NCBI RefSeq assembly: GCF_031755915.1
Contig: NC_083388.1
Coordinates: 28,303,001-28,367,000 of the forward strand
DNA: 64,000 bases
From: Ziziphus jujuba
Taxonomy: Eukaryota > Streptophyta > Magnoliopsida > Rosales > Rhamnaceae
Direction of reading: 5' to 3'
Part shown: piece after piece, positions 63,763 to 64,000 of the stretch
Numbering within the stretch: the first letter of the stretch is position 1
Layout: each line of letters begins with the position of its first letter
Position numbers and translations under genes: made by a program
Notes under the pieces: generated by a model
The model's database searches: none
Told to the model about the DNA's origin: nothing
What the model saw: the letters and a program-made list of their open reading frames with translations, nothing else

Positions 63763-64000
63763 AAAAGAAGAAGAAGGAGAGGATCGGGCCCTGGCCCTTT
63801 TTTTCCCACGTGGGGAAAAGAAAAGAAAAAGAAAAAGAAAAGAAAAAGGAAAGAAAAAGAAAAAGAAAAAGGAAAATTAAAAATAATTAAATAATTAAAT
63901 AATAATATTATTATTTAAAATAATAATAAAAATAATAATAAAAATAATTTGATATTACACATGGTTGACATGTGGCTTCTCAACATGGTGACACATGGTC
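61413..64000 (-). mobile_element. repeat element of LTR-retrotransposon character, cut by the window edge
   Basis: Composition changes sharply at about 61413, where 'tgtcaggacccgtccagaat' begins. The region is GC-richer in blocks (62210-62480, 63160-63720) and has no long conserved frame. Read on the - strand it would end in 'acgggtcctgaca', fitting the CA end of an LTR. Its Gly/Arg-rich and Lys/Glu-rich open frames at 63470-63894 come from 'ccggcggtggccgg'-like and (GAAA)n sequence and are not genes. The other end, and any coding part, lies outside the window. Confidence 0.45.
63728..63880. repeat. (GAAA)n-type purine tract
   Basis: About nine GAAA units from 63731, then GAAAAA/GAAAAG-type units at 63815-63880, separated by a short GC-rich piece. 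Confidence 0.85.

Noticed and set aside
63470..63894. Three overlapping open frames of 114-136 codons
   Set aside because: They overlap in different frames over GC-rich repeat and (GAAA)n sequence. Composition, not coding, explains them.

Overview
The window is nuclear DNA of a flowering plant, most likely a eudicot. It is AT-rich, genes have GT-AG introns, introns and spacers are full of microsatellites, and there are plant-type mobile elements. I cannot name the species from the sequence alone. All exon models below were built by hand from splice sites, reading phase and comparison between copies.

The left 46 kb is a head-to-tail cluster of four chloroplast-type 13-lipoxygenase genes (LOX2 class), all on the + strand: copy 1 (2215-8413), copy 2 (16716-21923), copy 3 (29383-35694) and copy 4 (39095-46241). 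All four can be spliced into complete proteins of 906, 910, 909 and 941 residues. Each has a transit-peptide-like N-terminus, a PLAT domain, all five iron ligands and the C-terminal Ile. Copy 4 has 9 exons. Copies 1-3 have 8, because one intron is absent. Copies 2 and 3 are the most alike and share flanks, so they are a recent duplication. Copy 3 carries a patch of about 1.15 kb (exon 2 and intron 2) nearly identical to copy 1, followed by a leftover piece of its older exon 2. Such enzymes make 13-hydroperoxides of linolenic and linoleic acid in plastids, which feed jasmonate and leaf-volatile synthesis. Copies 1, 2 and 4 have a CACGTG G-box upstream of the TATA box; in copy 3 the equivalent site reads CACTTG.

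The spacers between the genes are mostly decayed repeats of one another with insertions: two copies of a MITE family, a SINE-like element downstream of copy 2, AT-rich insertions, and a GC-richer minisatellite near 26.5-28.1 kb.

From 46.5 kb the window changes character. First comes a broken glycoside hydrolase family 1 (beta-glucosidase) pseudogene on the - strand. Next is a satellite of about 250 bp per unit (about 49.22-50.93 and 56.95-57.71 kb), each unit holding a large inverted repeat. The array is split by a decayed endogenous caulimovirid (pararetrovirus) of about 6 kb on the - strand, with movement-protein, coat-protein, protease and viroplasmin-like parts but no visible reverse transcriptase. 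After it come a Mutator-like transposase remnant (58.2-58.8 kb), a possible terminal exon of an unknown gene (61.2 kb), and a repeat of LTR-retrotransposon character that runs off the right edge.
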